Positions 44,704-53,476 of a stretch of DNA of 64,000 bases are shown here, piece by piece. The stretch is from Armatimonadota bacterium. Lineage in GTDB: Bacteria > Armatimonadota > Zipacnadia > JAUWAU01. The stretch spans positions 87,357 to 151,356 of the forward strand of contig JAUWAU010000013.1 in NCBI GenBank assembly GCA_030601885.1, given 5' to 3'. The position numbers and the translations under genes are program-made. How positions within the stretch are numbered: the stretch's first letter is position 1; the number at the start of each line of letters is the position of its first letter. The notes below the pieces were generated by a model. The model saw only the letters and a list, made by a program, of their open reading frames with translations. It did no database searches and had not been told where the DNA came from.

Positions 44704-45747
44704 TTACACGCCCCTCCCGAATGCTTGCGGGCGACGGCGCCGTCGGTCTCCCACGCATGCGTCAATGCAGAGCAGCACGATGGCGGGCACCAGCAGCCAC
44801 TGGTAGCGCTCGGCATGCTGCGTGAACCGTCGCATGCCCACCTCTTTCTGCTCCATCCGGCTGATGTGGCGGTATATCTCGTCCAGCCCCAACTCCCCAC
44901 TGGTCGCCGGGTAGTAGCGGCCGCCGGTAGCAGAGGCCATCTGCTTGAGCTGCCTATCGTGGAGGGCACTCAGGACCACTTTGTCGGCGCGATCCCTCTT
45001 GTAGCCCCTTCGGGCGCCGTGCTCGTCGTATATGGGGATCGGCTCGCCCTGTGCGCCCCCGACGCCGATGCCATGGATGACGACACCCGCCGCTGCCGCC
45101 CTCTCGGCCGCCACCAGTGGGTCCGTACCGTGGTCCTCGCCGTCGGTGATAAGCACGATGGCTTTGTGCTTGCCCGGTCTTCTCTTGAAGGCCTTCAGGG
45201 CCGTGTCGATAGCCGGGCCGAGCGCCGTCCCGGGAGTGGGGATCAGATCGCTGCTGAGCCCCTCCAGGAGCATCTCCGCTGCCAGATAGTCAAGGGTGAG
45301 CGGGCACTGGATGAAAGCCGTGCCGGCGAAGGCGACGATGCCGATCCGATCGCCACGCAGCCGACTGAGGAGCCCGCGTATCTCGCGCCGCGCCACCTCG
45401 AGCCGGGACGGCTGCACGTCCTCAGCGGCCATACTCAGCGAGCAGTCCACGGCGACGATGATGTCCGTGCCACGGCGCTTCAGCACCTCCACGCGCGTGC
45501 CAAGCTGCGGTCGGGCAAAGGCGACGATCATCAATACCATCGCCCCCAGTGTCATGGCCGCCTTGGCCCGTCGCCGCCGGAGGTTCACCGAAGCCGCGAG
45601 TTGCTGCACCAGCTTCGGGGAGCCGAACTGCGCCAATCCCCGCGCCCGAGCCCGGGCACCCCAAGTGACCAGCAGCCAGGCCGCGACCGCTATCCACAAC
45701 AGGTGAAGCGCAGTTGGATTGTCGAAGCGCAGCAGTGCGCTACCCAT
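44704..45747 (-). CDS. BatB-like von Willebrand factor A protein
   Basis: 347 residues. N-terminal membrane helices (about 12-30 and 64-80) and a VWA domain with intact MIDAS DCSLSM (Asp101, Ser103, Ser105), GDRIGIVAFAGTAFIQCPLT and IVLITDGEDHG, then a C-terminal helix. Metal-dependent adhesion in the Bat complex, next to BatA. Eighteen nt after batA. Confidence 0.9.
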   Translation of the reverse strand: MGSALLRFDNPTALHLLWIAVAAWLLVTWGARARARGLAQFGSPKLVQQLAASVNLRRRRAKAAMTLGAMVLMIVAFARPQLGTRVEVLKRRGTDIIVAVDCSLSMAAEDVQPSRLEVARREIRGLLSRLRGDRIGIVAFAGTAFIQCPLTLDYLAAEMLLEGLSSDLIPTPGTALGPAIDTALKAFKRRPGKHKAIVLITDGEDHGTDPLVAAERAAAAGVVIHGIGVGGAQGEPIPIYDEHGARRGYKRDRADKVVLSALHDRQLKQMASATGGRYYPATSGELGLDEIYRHISRMEQKEVGMRRFTQHAERYQWLLVPAIVLLCIDACVGDRRRRRPQAFGRGV

Positions 45748-45765
45748 CTCTGAGATCCGCCACCC

Positions 45766-46758
45766 TCATGGCAGCTTCCGCAGCAGCGTGTTCGCCAGCC
45801 CTATCTCGGCAATGAGCAATGCCAGCGCGGCAGCCAGAAACCACGCAAAGAGCTCGCGAAAGCGCCGATACGCCGGTGCCCGCAGCTTCGACTTCTCCAG
45901 ACGCCAGATGGCATCGTACACCTCGGCAAGCGTGCGCTCATCCTCGGCGCGGTACAGCTCCCCGCCCGTCATGCGGGCGATCTCCTGCAGCGTCTTCTCA
46001 TCGATCGTAGTGTGCACGCGAACCCGGCGCGGGCCAAAGAGCGGATCGTCTTGGATGGCGTAGCCCTCGCCCTCTCGTCCCACGCCGATAGTGTAGATCT
46101 TGATGTCCAATGCCTCAGCGCCACGCGCGGCAGTGAGAGGGTCGATTCTGCCCGCGTTGTTGAGGCCGTCGGTGAGCAGAATTATCACCTTACTCTTGGC
46201 TTGTGAGCCCTCCAGGCGCGTTGCCGCCGTTGCGATGGCGCTTCCGATGGCTGTCCGATTCTCGTCCACGATGCCGATGTGGACGGCATCGAGCAACTCC
46301 GTAACGACGTGGTAATCCAGCGTCAGCGGGCATTGGGTGAACGCCTGGGCGGCGAAAACGACGAGGCCGAGACGATCGTTGGTGATCCCGGCCACGAAGT
46401 CCTTGACCACTCGCTGCACGATATCGAATCGCGTCTCGTCGCCATAGTCAATCGTGCGCATGCTGCCGGATACGTCGAGGGCGATGCACACGTCGATGCC
46501 CTCCGTCACGACGCTGCGGAGGCCGCGTTCCGCCTGCGGCCGGGCCACGGCGAGCACCAGCAGGACGATGGCGACTACACGAGCGCCGAACACGCCGTGC
46601 CGCAGTCGCTGGCGCAGTGTCGGCCTGGTGGCGACCAGCGAAGTGACATCGGAATAGCGCAGACTCGCCCCCAGCTCAGATCGGCGGCGCACGTACCGCA
46701 CGATGAGCACCGGCACGATGAGTAGCCCTATGAGCAATATTGGCGATGCAAAGTGCAC
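45766..46758 (-). CDS. BatA-like von Willebrand factor A protein
   Basis: 330 residues. Two N-terminal helices (about 4-22 and 58-74), then a VWA domain with MIDAS LDVSGSM (Asp95, Ser97, Ser99), NDRLGLVVFAAQAFTQCPLT and IILLTDGLNNAG, and a C-terminal helix. It parallels BatB, with which it shares the AQAFTQCPLTLDY stretch, and the two probably arose by duplication. Confidence 0.9.
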   Translation of the reverse strand: MHFASPILLIGLLIVPVLIVRYVRRRSELGASLRYSDVTSLVATRPTLRQRLRHGVFGARVVAIVLLVLAVARPQAERGLRSVVTEGIDVCIALDVSGSMRTIDYGDETRFDIVQRVVKDFVAGITNDRLGLVVFAAQAFTQCPLTLDYHVVTELLDAVHIGIVDENRTAIGSAIATAATRLEGSQAKSKVIILLTDGLNNAGRIDPLTAARGAEALDIKIYTIGVGREGEGYAIQDDPLFGPRRVRVHTTIDEKTLQEIARMTGGELYRAEDERTLAEVYDAIWRLEKSKLRAPAYRRFRELFAWFLAAALALLIAEIGLANTLLRKLP

Positions 46759-46782
46759 TGTTCATCACAAGCGGCGCTGTTT

Positions 46783-47757
46783 TCACCGCTCGACATCGCG
46801 TCTCTTGAGCCGTCCGCCCTGCTTCCCCATCGCTGGGCGCTGCTCGCGCTGCGGCTTCGTGACGTCTATGATGCGCCTGGCGTCGTCGAGCGCCTCGTCC
46901 CAGCGGCCTTCCGCTGGGCGGTGCTTGGCGAACTTCACCACATCGCACTCGCCAAGGAGGCTCTCAAACTGCCGCCTGGCCTCCAAAGCCACATCCGCGC
47001 CGATGAGCCCGGCGACGATTTCGCGTGTCGTCGATTCCGGCGCGGCCACGCCATACAGGCCTTCGATGTAGCGCCGCAGGATGTCGCCCAACTCGGTGTA
47101 ATACTCCTTGACCATGCTCCTGGAGAGGAGATCGGAACGCGCGAGGGCATCCAACTCCTCGTACGCAACTTCCTCAGGCGGTCGAGGCGGGGGAGAGGGT
47201 GCGGCGACCTCCCTCGCTTCTGGCCTCGGACGTCCCCGCCAGAGCTTGACGCCCACGAGCAGTGCTGCAAGCAGCGCGAGGGCGAGCAGCACGCCGATCA
47301 GCGCCCCGATCGAGTCGCCCTTCACGTCTTTCGGCCCCCGGATGTCCCGGATCTCGTTTGCGTCGGGCGGCAGCACGCTTTCGACGTTTATCCGGATAGG
47401 CTCCGTCTTCACCCTGCCCGGCTGCCCGCTTTCCGCGACGTACGGTATCTCCAGCGCGGGGATCGTCTGTGGTCCGACATCGAACACGGCGATTTCGTAG
47501 ATGGCGCGCGTCTCGCCGGGCTGCTCCTCGAGGCGGAAGTCGCGCACCTCAAAGGGCGCCAGGTCGGCCTCTGCCCGCGGCGGCTTCACCCGAATCTCAG
47601 GAGTGTGCTGAATGTTGACCGTGTACGTGATGGGATCGCCAATAGTGATCTTCCCCTCGCCGACCTCTGCGCGCACCGCCACGGCGGCAGCGTCAGCGAC
47701 AGCGGCCGAGGCGTACGCGACGGCGCAGGCTGTGGTGATGAGCTGCATCCATCTCAT
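46783..47757 (-). CDS. Second BatD-like / DUF4381-like membrane protein
   Basis: 324 residues: signal peptide, one beta-sandwich (AEVGEGKITIGDPITYTVNI to about residue 130), one membrane helix (about 155-175), a proline linker and a cytoplasmic helical domain (SRSMVKEYYTELGDILRRYI, STTREIVAGLIGADV, RRQFESLLGECDVVKFAKHR) of the kind found in BatD tails and DUF4381 proteins. Its ATG overlaps the DUF58 stop by 4 nt. Confidence 0.8.
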   Translation of the reverse strand: MRWMQLITTACAVAYASAAVADAAAVAVRAEVGEGKITIGDPITYTVNIQHTPEIRVKPPRAEADLAPFEVRDFRLEEQPGETRAIYEIAVFDVGPQTIPALEIPYVAESGQPGRVKTEPIRINVESVLPPDANEIRDIRGPKDVKGDSIGALIGVLLALALLAALLVGVKLWRGRPRPEAREVAAPSPPPRPPEEVAYEELDALARSDLLSRSMVKEYYTELGDILRRYIEGLYGVAAPESTTREIVAGLIGADVALEARRQFESLLGECDVVKFAKHRPAEGRWDEALDDARRIIDVTKPQREQRPAMGKQGGRLKRRDVER

Positions 47758-48635
47758 CGCCGCAGCCTCCTGGCGCGCTCGGCGAAGAAGCTCACCAGCG
47801 GCCCAACGTACGGCTTCCCGCAGTCGATATCGATGAACTCGACCTGCGCGTTGGTGAGCGCCTCACGCTGCCGCGCACGCTCCGCGGCAGCGGCCTGGGC
47901 AAAGCTCCGGCGCACATGCCGGCTGGCAGTGTCCACAAGAATCCGTTGGCGTGTCTCAGCATCCTCGAACTCCACCAGGCCGATGCTGGGGAGGTGCAGC
48001 TCCCGGGGATCGGTCAGCACGATGGCCACGACGTCGTGGCGCTTGCTCGCAATCCGAAGCGGCCTTTCGTATCCGCTCGCCCTGAAGTCCGAGACGACGA
48101 ACACGACGCTACGTTTGCGGATGACTCGGCTCACGTACTCGAGTGCCGCGGCGATGTCCGTCCGGCGCCGCTCGGGGCGGAAGTAGAGCAGCTCGCGAAT
48201 GAGACGCAGGACGTGCGTGCGGCCCTTTCGTGGGGGGATGAAGCGCTCGATGACGTCGGTGAAGATGATGAGCCCCACCTTGTCGTTGTTCTTGATGGCG
48301 CTGAAGGCAAGCAGGGCACATATCTCGGCGGCCGTTTCTGCCTTGAGCTGCTGCACGGTGCCGAACTCTGCCGACCCCGACAGATCTACCGCAAGCACGA
48401 CTGTGAGTTCGCGCTCCTCCATGAAGCGCTTCACGTAGGGCCGACGCATGCGCGCCGTGACGTTCCAGTCGATGGTTCGCACGTCATCGCCGAGTTGGTA
48501 CTCCCGGACCTCCACGAACTCCATCCCCCGGCCCCGGAACACGCTCTGGTACTGCCCGGCGAGCTGTTCGTTCACCAGCCGGTTCGTGTAGATCTCAATG
48601 CGGCGGATTTTGCGGAGCAGCTCTCTCGGAATCAT
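47754..48635 (-). CDS. DUF58 protein of the moxR/Bat cluster
   Basis: 293 residues with the DUF58 core: GRGMEFVEVREYQLGDDVRT then IDWNVTARM, followed by a VWA-like fold with VVLAVDLSGSAEFG (a DxSxS-like site), KVGLIIFTDVIERFIPPRKG and FVVSDFRASGYE. DUF58 proteins always travel with MoxR ATPases and are thought to be clients or adaptors. Nineteen nt after moxR. Confidence 0.9.
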   Translation of the reverse strand: MIPRELLRKIRRIEIYTNRLVNEQLAGQYQSVFRGRGMEFVEVREYQLGDDVRTIDWNVTARMRRPYVKRFMEERELTVVLAVDLSGSAEFGTVQQLKAETAAEICALLAFSAIKNNDKVGLIIFTDVIERFIPPRKGRTHVLRLIRELLYFRPERRRTDIAAALEYVSRVIRKRSVVFVVSDFRASGYERPLRIASKRHDVVAIVLTDPRELHLPSIGLVEFEDAETRQRILVDTASRHVRRSFAQAAAAERARQREALTNAQVEFIDIDCGKPYVGPLVSFFAERARRLRR

Positions 48636-48654
48636 CAGCGCAGCCAGCGTAGAG

Positions 48655-49647
48655 CTATGGGACTTCGATGGTGTTCAGGAGCTTTTCGACGATGTCTTCG
48701 GAGGTGACGTCCTCTGCCTCCGCCTCGTAGCTGACGATGATGCGGTGCCGCAGCACGTCCATGGCGATGCTGCGCACGTCGTCAGGGGTCACGTAGCCTC
48801 TACCTCGCAGAAAGGCGAGCGCCTTGCTCGTGACCGTCAGGTAGATGCTCGCCCGCGGCGACGCGCCGTACTCGATGAGGTCCACCATATCGTGCAGCCC
48901 GTGCTCCGCCGGATCGCGGGTGGCCAGCACGAGATCCACGATGTAATTCTCGATCTTCTCGTCCATGTAGACGTCGTACACCACGCGACGTGCCGCGACG
49001 ATATCCGCCGCCGACACGACTGCATTGACCTGGATCTCTTCCCCCGTCGTCATACGCCGCAGAATGGCCAGCTCCTCGTCGCGGTCGGGATAGCTGATGT
49101 TCACCTTCAGCATGAAGCGGTCCACTTGCGCCTCGGGCAGGGGATATGTGCCCTCTTGCTCGATGGGATTCTGCGTGGCCAGAACGAGGAAGGGCTGCTC
49201 GAGGGGGAACGTGTGCCGGCCAATCGTGACCTGGCGCTCCTGCATGGCCTCCAGCAAGGCGCTCTGCACCTTCGCCGGCGCACGGTTGATCTCGTCGGCG
49301 AGGATCAGGTTGGCGAAGATGGGGCCCTTCTTGGGCTCAAATTCGCGGTCACGCTCGTTGTATACCATCGTACCGATGAGGTCGGCGGGGAGAAGGTCGG
49401 GAGTGAACTGGAGCCGCTGGAATCGCGCCTCGATCGCCCCGGCGAGCGTCTTGACCGCGAGCGTCTTGGCCAGCCCAGGCACTCCCTCCACCAGCACATG
49501 TCCGTCGGCCAGCAGAGACACAAGCAGGCGTTCGATGAGCGCCTTTTGCCCGACGATGACCTTCTCGATCTCGCTCACGATCGCGTGCACAAACCGGCTT
49601 TGCTCGGCTATTCGCTGGTTTAGCACTTCGATGTCCGGATGCACCAC
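48655..49647 (-). CDS. moxR: MoxR-family AAA+ ATPase
   Basis: 330 residues. Walker A GVPGLAKT, Walker B LILADEINRAP, sensor 1 LATQNPIEQEGTYPLPEAQ and DRFMLKVNISYPD are all intact. MoxR ATPases act as chaperones that assemble metal centres or VWA complexes; here the clients would be the downstream DUF58, BatA and BatB. GTG 49647 is favoured by GGGAGG 11 nt upstream; an ATG 8 codons earlier is possible but lacks a ribosome site. First gene of the cluster. Confidence 0.93.
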   Translation of the reverse strand: MVHPDIEVLNQRIAEQSRFVHAIVSEIEKVIVGQKALIERLLVSLLADGHVLVEGVPGLAKTLAVKTLAGAIEARFQRLQFTPDLLPADLIGTMVYNERDREFEPKKGPIFANLILADEINRAPAKVQSALLEAMQERQVTIGRHTFPLEQPFLVLATQNPIEQEGTYPLPEAQVDRFMLKVNISYPDRDEELAILRRMTTGEEIQVNAVVSAADIVAARRVVYDVYMDEKIENYIVDLVLATRDPAEHGLHDMVDLIEYGASPRASIYLTVTSKALAFLRGRGYVTPDDVRSIAMDVLRHRIIVSYEAEAEDVTSEDIVEKLLNTIEVP

Positions 49648-49851
49648 TGCTGCCCGCCCTCCCACGCACATAAGGCGCCGGCCCACGGGTGACCGGCTAC
49701 AATAGAGGCACTGTCCCTGAGCAGATGGCTACATTCCTCGGAAACGCCCCATTTGCACGTTCCGTTCCACGCGTCGGCAGGGAGGCCTTCTGCCCGCGAG
49801 AATTGTCCATGAATACGAGGGGCACCAGTTCATCATGGAGGCAATGAACCA

Positions 49852-50121
49852 ATGCGGCATTGGCTGACTCTGCTCGTTATCGCACTGCTGGGGATCCTTC
49901 TCGTGGCAGGAGCAAGCGGCTTCGTGGCCGCCCAAGCGGCTAAGCAGGCGAAACCGGCGTCTCTGGACTCGCCTATCGTCGCGGCCGTGGCGATACAGTC
50001 TGAGACCAGGTACGCCACCGACGCGTTCGACCGCGGCGAGCTGCGCGACAGTATCACCCAGGTGACGAAGATACTGATCATCCGCGCCAATGGCGAGATG
50101 CAGCGGAAGTCTTTGAGGTAG
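49852..50121 (+). CDS. Small secreted or anchored protein, unknown
   Basis: 89 residues. A signal-like N-terminus (MRHWLTLLVIALLGILLVAG, ending ASGFVAAQA) and a short mature part with ATDAFDRGELRDSITQVTKI. The ATG has GGAGG 10 nt upstream. No family recognised. It diverges from moxR across 160 nt in which nothing else is seen. Confidence 0.5.
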   Translation: MRHWLTLLVIALLGILLVAGASGFVAAQAAKQAKPASLDSPIVAAVAIQSETRYATDAFDRGELRDSITQVTKILIIRANGEMQRKSLR

Positions 50122-50173
50122 GGGAGAGGACGGCGCTATCTCTTCCCGAGGAGCAGTCGTCGTGCTCTGGGCC

Positions 50174-50575
50174 TCAGAGCGTCCGCACGACGACGACCGC
50201 CAAGCCAATGATGAGCCACAGCAGCCACGTCACGATGCAGATGTACGACGTGACGTTGTGAGCGTGCTCCAGATGCAGGAGCAGAAGCCTGTCGAGCGCC
50301 GCCATGATGAGTACATACATCCCCACAACGCCCAGCACGAGGCCGATAATGCCAGGCACGATCCACAGCACAAGCTGGAATAGTGCCGTGCTGGCAACAG
50401 CAGTTGCGGCGATCACCTTCCACATTTGGGCGGCGACGGGCCGCTCCTCCACTTGTGTAGCAATCGCGATGTAGGCTACGAGACAAGCAATGGGCAGTTG
50501 ATACAGGATGCCCCACCAAGCGGGTTGGCACGCCGCTAGGATCTGGCCCACCCAATATGTTGGGCTATACAACAT
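50174..50575 (-). CDS. Four-helix membrane protein, unknown
   Basis: 133 residues with four hydrophobic segments (about 20-40, 50-75, 76-95 and 108-130), loosely like the YIP1 fold. The motif YWVGQILAACQPAWWGILYQ opens it. No catalytic pattern is visible. It converges with the small secreted gene. Confidence 0.5.
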   Translation of the reverse strand: MLYSPTYWVGQILAACQPAWWGILYQLPIACLVAYIAIATQVEERPVAAQMWKVIAATAVASTALFQLVLWIVPGIIGLVLGVVGMYVLIMAALDRLLLLHLEHAHNVTSYICIVTWLLWLIIGLAVVVVRTL

Positions 50576-51083
50576 CGCTCTTCACCTCCCCTGACGGATA
50601 GTCAGGCAGCCGTTGGCAGCAAGTTGGCGTTGTTTGCCACCCACCCATCAGTGCGCGAGTGCATCTTCCCGTGGGACACCCTCCAGCGCGTTCTGTGATG
50701 CCACTATAGTTTTTCTCTGCAACGATTTATCCAACCGTGAAGATTTCGGCCGTCGGCCCACCTCTTGTAGCCGGAGCAGCTTCTCCGGCGGCCCTCAGCT
50801 CCCCGCCGCGCCCATCTTCATCGTTTCTCGGTGGCCCAATAGCGCTATGAAGAGCTGCCCCGAAGATTTGCGCCCGCGCTGCCAACTCCGCGCAGCGCGG
50901 GCTTTCGAGCGCAGGCTCCCGATCGCCCGAGGAATACACGGAGCGACCACCGGGCGAAGCTCCCGCGACACTATGTGCCGTGCTGCGCGAACCACTCTAC
51001 GGGGAGGCTGGGGCGTGACAGTCGGATGGGACAGAGAGCGGAACGGCGGCAGTTCTGCAGGGCTCACATACGAGTCAACATAA
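50576..51083. other. Gene-free left flank of the integrated element
   Basis: About 500 nt with no convincing reading frame; frames that stay open are Arg/Pro-rich without a start site. It contains TTCATCGTTTCTCGGTGGCC (50817-50836, continuing CAA), echoed at 57564-57586 on the far side of the element. Confidence 0.5.
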
Positions 51084-51129
51084 CATATATTATCGGACCG
51101 TCGGAGGGGAGCGCTCCGCGTCGGGGCGG
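51084..51129 (+). repeat. Left 46-bp direct repeat (putative att)
   Basis: CATATATTATCGGACC, one variable base (G here), then TCGGAGGGGAGCGCTCCGCG and TCGGGGCGG. It includes the palindrome GGAGCGCTCC. Identical to 57184-57229 except the variable base (C there). Confidence 0.8.
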
Positions 51130-51921
51130 AGCGCCTCGTGGTACCTCGGCCGGGTGCTGCGTCGCGGTAGCCGAAACGTGTCGGTTCCGCAACCAGCTCG
51201 GCCCGCCGTGTGTGCACACACGACGTGCGGTCGGTGTCACGGCGGGCGGCCGGGGCCCAAAGGGAGGGGCGGCGCGAAGTGCGTGGGTTGCTGCGAGTGT
51301 CGTGTGTGCACGTTGTCCGTCTTCGTCGTCAGGGAGCGGAGTCCTCCTTCGTTGGGAACTTTGGACGGATGTACCGAGGTGGCGGGGTGTTGGACGGATG
51401 TGCCCGAGGGTGCGGGCCGTGGCGGCCGTCAGGTCGGCGGTCGTCGCCCGGGTGCCGTGGACGAGCGTCACGCAGGCGGAGACGGGGCGGCGCGGGAGGC
51501 GTCCAGGTGGGAGGCTCTCCCGGCAACTTTTTTCCAGCCACGGCCCGCTATGGCCGTTTTCTGCCCGGCGGCGCCGTCGTCGGAGGCCGGATCGCATCGG
51601 GAAATTACCAAATGTGCAAATTCGGGGATTTGGGGGTGTTCGATTGTGTTCGAGGGACGGGGCGGCCGATGTGGGCCGAGAGCAGCGGGCCTCCCGTGGA
51701 GGTGCGCTGGGCCGCCCCGCCTCAAGTTGTGCGCCGGCGGCCCGGGCAAGCGCTGTGTGTGTGGCGATCCAGCCCGGGCGCGCCGGCCGCCACGGGACAC
51801 GGCGTACCGCGGCGGGTGGGTGAAGCGCCGAGGCCCGGGCTCGTTTCGGGGTCAGCCGTCCCGCTCCCCGTGATGGCCCAGGACGGGGCCTCGGCGCGAA
51901 TGTCAGGCTGCGGCGGTGACG
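51130..51921. other. Gene-free left arm of the element with long stems
   Basis: About 790 nt with no supported gene. It holds a 15-bp stem with one bulge (51733-51747 with 51772-51787, arms GCCGGCG-GCCCGGGC), a perfect 10-bp inverted repeat GCCGAGGCCC (51827-51836 with 51886-51895) directly after the last gene, and a plus-strand hairpin with T run at 51540. The first two may end the minus-strand operon or belong to a structured RNA. Confidence 0.5.
51540..51560 (+). terminator. Possible plus-strand terminator in the element left arm
   Basis: ACGGCC, loop CGCTAT, GGCCGT and a TTTT run. It points opposite to all element genes, hinting at an unannotated plus-strand transcript from the left end. 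Confidence 0.35.
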
Positions 51922-52188
51922 TCAGGCTCCGAGCACGTCGAAGCCGATGTGGCGGGGCACCACTCGGAGCAGCTGGTAGCCGCCGCGGTGGCGGTCGCCA
52001 CGTGGGCATTTGTGCGTGCGGATCTCGTGCCCCTGGGCTCGCAGGCGGTGGATCACTTGCCACACGTTTTCGGGGCTCCCCAGGGCGGCCTCGAGAGTGG
52101 CGAATGGTGCCACGCCGTGGGCGTAGTGGTCGTGGGCGTGGAGCAGGATCTTGAGGGCGAGCTGCTTGGGATCCGGGAGGCGGGTCAC
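51922..52188 (-). CDS. Small winged-helix protein of the element
   Basis: 88 residues. LALKILLHAHDHYAHGVAPF, then TLEAALGSPENVWQVIHRLR as helix-turn-helix, then a wing with HEIRTHKCPRGDRHRGGYQL. Likely a DNA-binding regulator. Its GTG start overlaps the upstream gene's stop (GTGA), which fixes the start and shows coupling. Last gene of the element. Confidence 0.6.
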   Translation of the reverse strand: MTRLPDPKQLALKILLHAHDHYAHGVAPFATLEAALGSPENVWQVIHRLRAQGHEIRTHKCPRGDRHRGGYQLLRVVPRHIGFDVLGA

Positions 52189-52445
52189 GGGCCGGTTCCT
52201 TCGACGGGGATCGTCAGGCGTTTTCGTGCGCCGGCGGCGGCCTGGCCGCGGGCGTAGGCATGATGGACGAGGCCGAAGGTCACCAGCTGCTGGGCGTCGT
52301 CGAAGATGTCGAACGCCGCGGCGGCGGCGTGCTCCGTGAGGAAGAGGGCCAGGTGTTGGCGGGCGCGGAACGCTTGGCCGGTGAGGCGCCGGCGGTCGGG
52401 GAGGGTGCGGAGGATCTCGTAGTACAGGCGCTCGCGATCGGGCAT
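52185..52445 (-). CDS. Small element protein, unknown
   Basis: 86 residues, largely helical: PDRERLYYEILRTLPDRRRL, FRARQHLALFLTEHAAAAAF, then DIFDDAQQLVTFGLVHHAYA and a basic tail. No family recognised. The ATG at 52445 is the first one after which the reading has normal composition. It is coupled to the winged-helix gene by a GTGA overlap. Confidence 0.5.
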   Translation of the reverse strand: MPDRERLYYEILRTLPDRRRLTGQAFRARQHLALFLTEHAAAAAFDIFDDAQQLVTFGLVHHAYARGQAAAGARKRLTIPVEGTGP

Positions 52446-52751
52446 CGGATCTGAGGGCGAAAGTGTACCACGGGCAGCGGAAGGGAGCAAGCTTGGGGGG
52501 GGGCCGGTTAAGAAACGGGGTTAAGAATGTGGGCGGGTTTCGGCGCTCCCACCGGGGGAGCGTTTTGGGCGTCTGGGGGGCAGCGTTTCCCACGGGCGGG
52601 CGACGGCGCCGGCGAGATCTCGCCCGATCGCGGGCAGCTCCTGGTGCTGGTGGCCAGGGAAACGGGCGACGGTGGGAAAGTGGCGCATATTATGAGGCTG
52701 TTTGGGACGGGAGTGGGGAGCGGCGCGGCGCCGGCAGCCGGCGGCGGCTGT

Positions 52752-52958
52752 CGGATGAGTTGAGGCGTGTGACACGGCGCTCTCCCGGGGAAGCGCGTCG
52801 TCAGTCGGTCGCCGGCGGCAGCGGCCCCCTGGGGCATCGGCAGGCAGGGATGCCTGCGCTCCCAGGGGCGGCTACCGGATGAGTTGAGGCGTGTAGGCAT
52901 GGGCTCTCCCGGGGAAGCGCGTCGGTGTCGGTCGCCGGCGCCATCGGCCCCCTGGGGC
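52752..52958. repeat. Two direct repeats of about 84 bp, period 124
   Basis: CGGATGAGTTGAGGCGTGT starts copies at 52752 and 52876; both continue through CTCTCCCGGGGAAGCGCGTC and end GGCCCCCTGGGGC, at 52835 and 52958. A few substitutions separate them. They fill most of the 513-nt gene gap (52446-52958), which also contains a run of nine G near 52495 and a plus-strand hairpin near 52545. Confidence 0.7.
52840..52863. repeat. 24-bp hairpin repeat, copy 1
   Basis: GCAGGCAGGGATGCCTGCGC followed by TCCC, exactly repeated at 53201-53224. GCAGGCA and TGCCTGC form a 7-bp stem with a GGGA loop, like a REP-type unit. Confidence 0.65.
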
Positions 52959-53243
52959 TCAGCCGCCGGTGTCCCAGCGGGGCTCCCAGCGGAGGCAGGG
53001 CTCGCCGAGGACGTCGGCCAGCACGTTGCGGGGGCAGCGATCGGGAACGTAGTCGATCCCCGGTGTCTGCCCGGACATCCAGCGCTCCACTTGGGCGGCC
53101 GTCAGGTTCGGGTCACTGAGGTGGACGGTGGCGCCGGGCTCCACGACGACGATCAGGTGCGAGTCGTCAGGCTGGTTGCGTACGACGAGGATGCGGCGGA
53201 GCAGGCAGGGATGCCTGCGCTCCCGGCTCGGCATGGTCACCAT
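52959..53243 (-). CDS. Small element protein whose N-terminus contains a REP-like repeat
   Basis: 94 residues. After the start the codons for SRERRHPCLLRR come from the 24-bp hairpin repeat at 53201-53224. The rest (ILVVRNQPDDSHLIVVVEPG, then DPNLTAAQVERWMSGQTPGI) looks like a normal small alpha/beta protein. Two ATGs compete (53243 and 53234); GGAG favours the second. Unknown function. It overlaps the neighbouring gene by 7 nt. Confidence 0.5.
   Translation of the reverse strand: MVTMPSRERRHPCLLRRILVVRNQPDDSHLIVVVEPGATVHLSDPNLTAAQVERWMSGQTPGIDYVPDRCPRNVLADVLGEPCLRWEPRWDTGG
53201..53224. repeat. 24-bp hairpin repeat, copy 2 (inside an ORF)
   Basis: Exact copy of 52840-52863. Here it is read in frame near the start of the 52959-53243 ORF. 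Confidence 0.65.
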
Positions 53244-53476
53244 CTCCAGTAGGGCGGCCGCAGCCACTGGACCTGCAGGGAGTGCACGCGGTTGTGCGCC
53301 GGCTCGAGCAGCGTGCTCCGGAGCAGCAGCGTGCCGAGGCAGCGCCAGCAGAGACGCGTGTCGCGGCAGAAGCCCAGGGCGGTGAAGTAGCGGGTGGCCC
53401 AGGGCGCCGGCACCGGGCGCCGGCACCCCAGGCAGAAGCCACGTCGGATGAGCTCGGTCGTCTCCATCGCGTTCAC
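53237..53476 (-). CDS. Small cysteine-rich element protein
   Basis: 79 residues with two CxxC knuckles (FCLGCRRP and LCWRCLG), the pattern of a small zinc finger, and a tryptophan-rich end. The GTG start lies immediately after the upstream stop; an ATG three codons later is also possible. Likely a nucleic-acid or protein-binding adaptor. No family recognised. Confidence 0.5.
   Translation of the reverse strand: MNAMETTELIRRGFCLGCRRPVPAPWATRYFTALGFCRDTRLCWRCLGTLLLRSTLLEPAHNRVHSLQVQWLRPPYWRW

Noticed and set aside
51154..52154. Long plus-strand open frames in the left arm of the element
   Set aside because: All three plus frames stay open because of extreme G+C; the products are Gly/Arg-rich, lack ribosome sites, and overlap the supported winged-helix gene.
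52544..52570. Plus-strand hairpin CGCTCCC/GGGAGCG with TTTT in the element
   Set aside because: It has the look of a terminator but no plus-strand gene precedes it, and similar G/C hairpins are common in this stretch.
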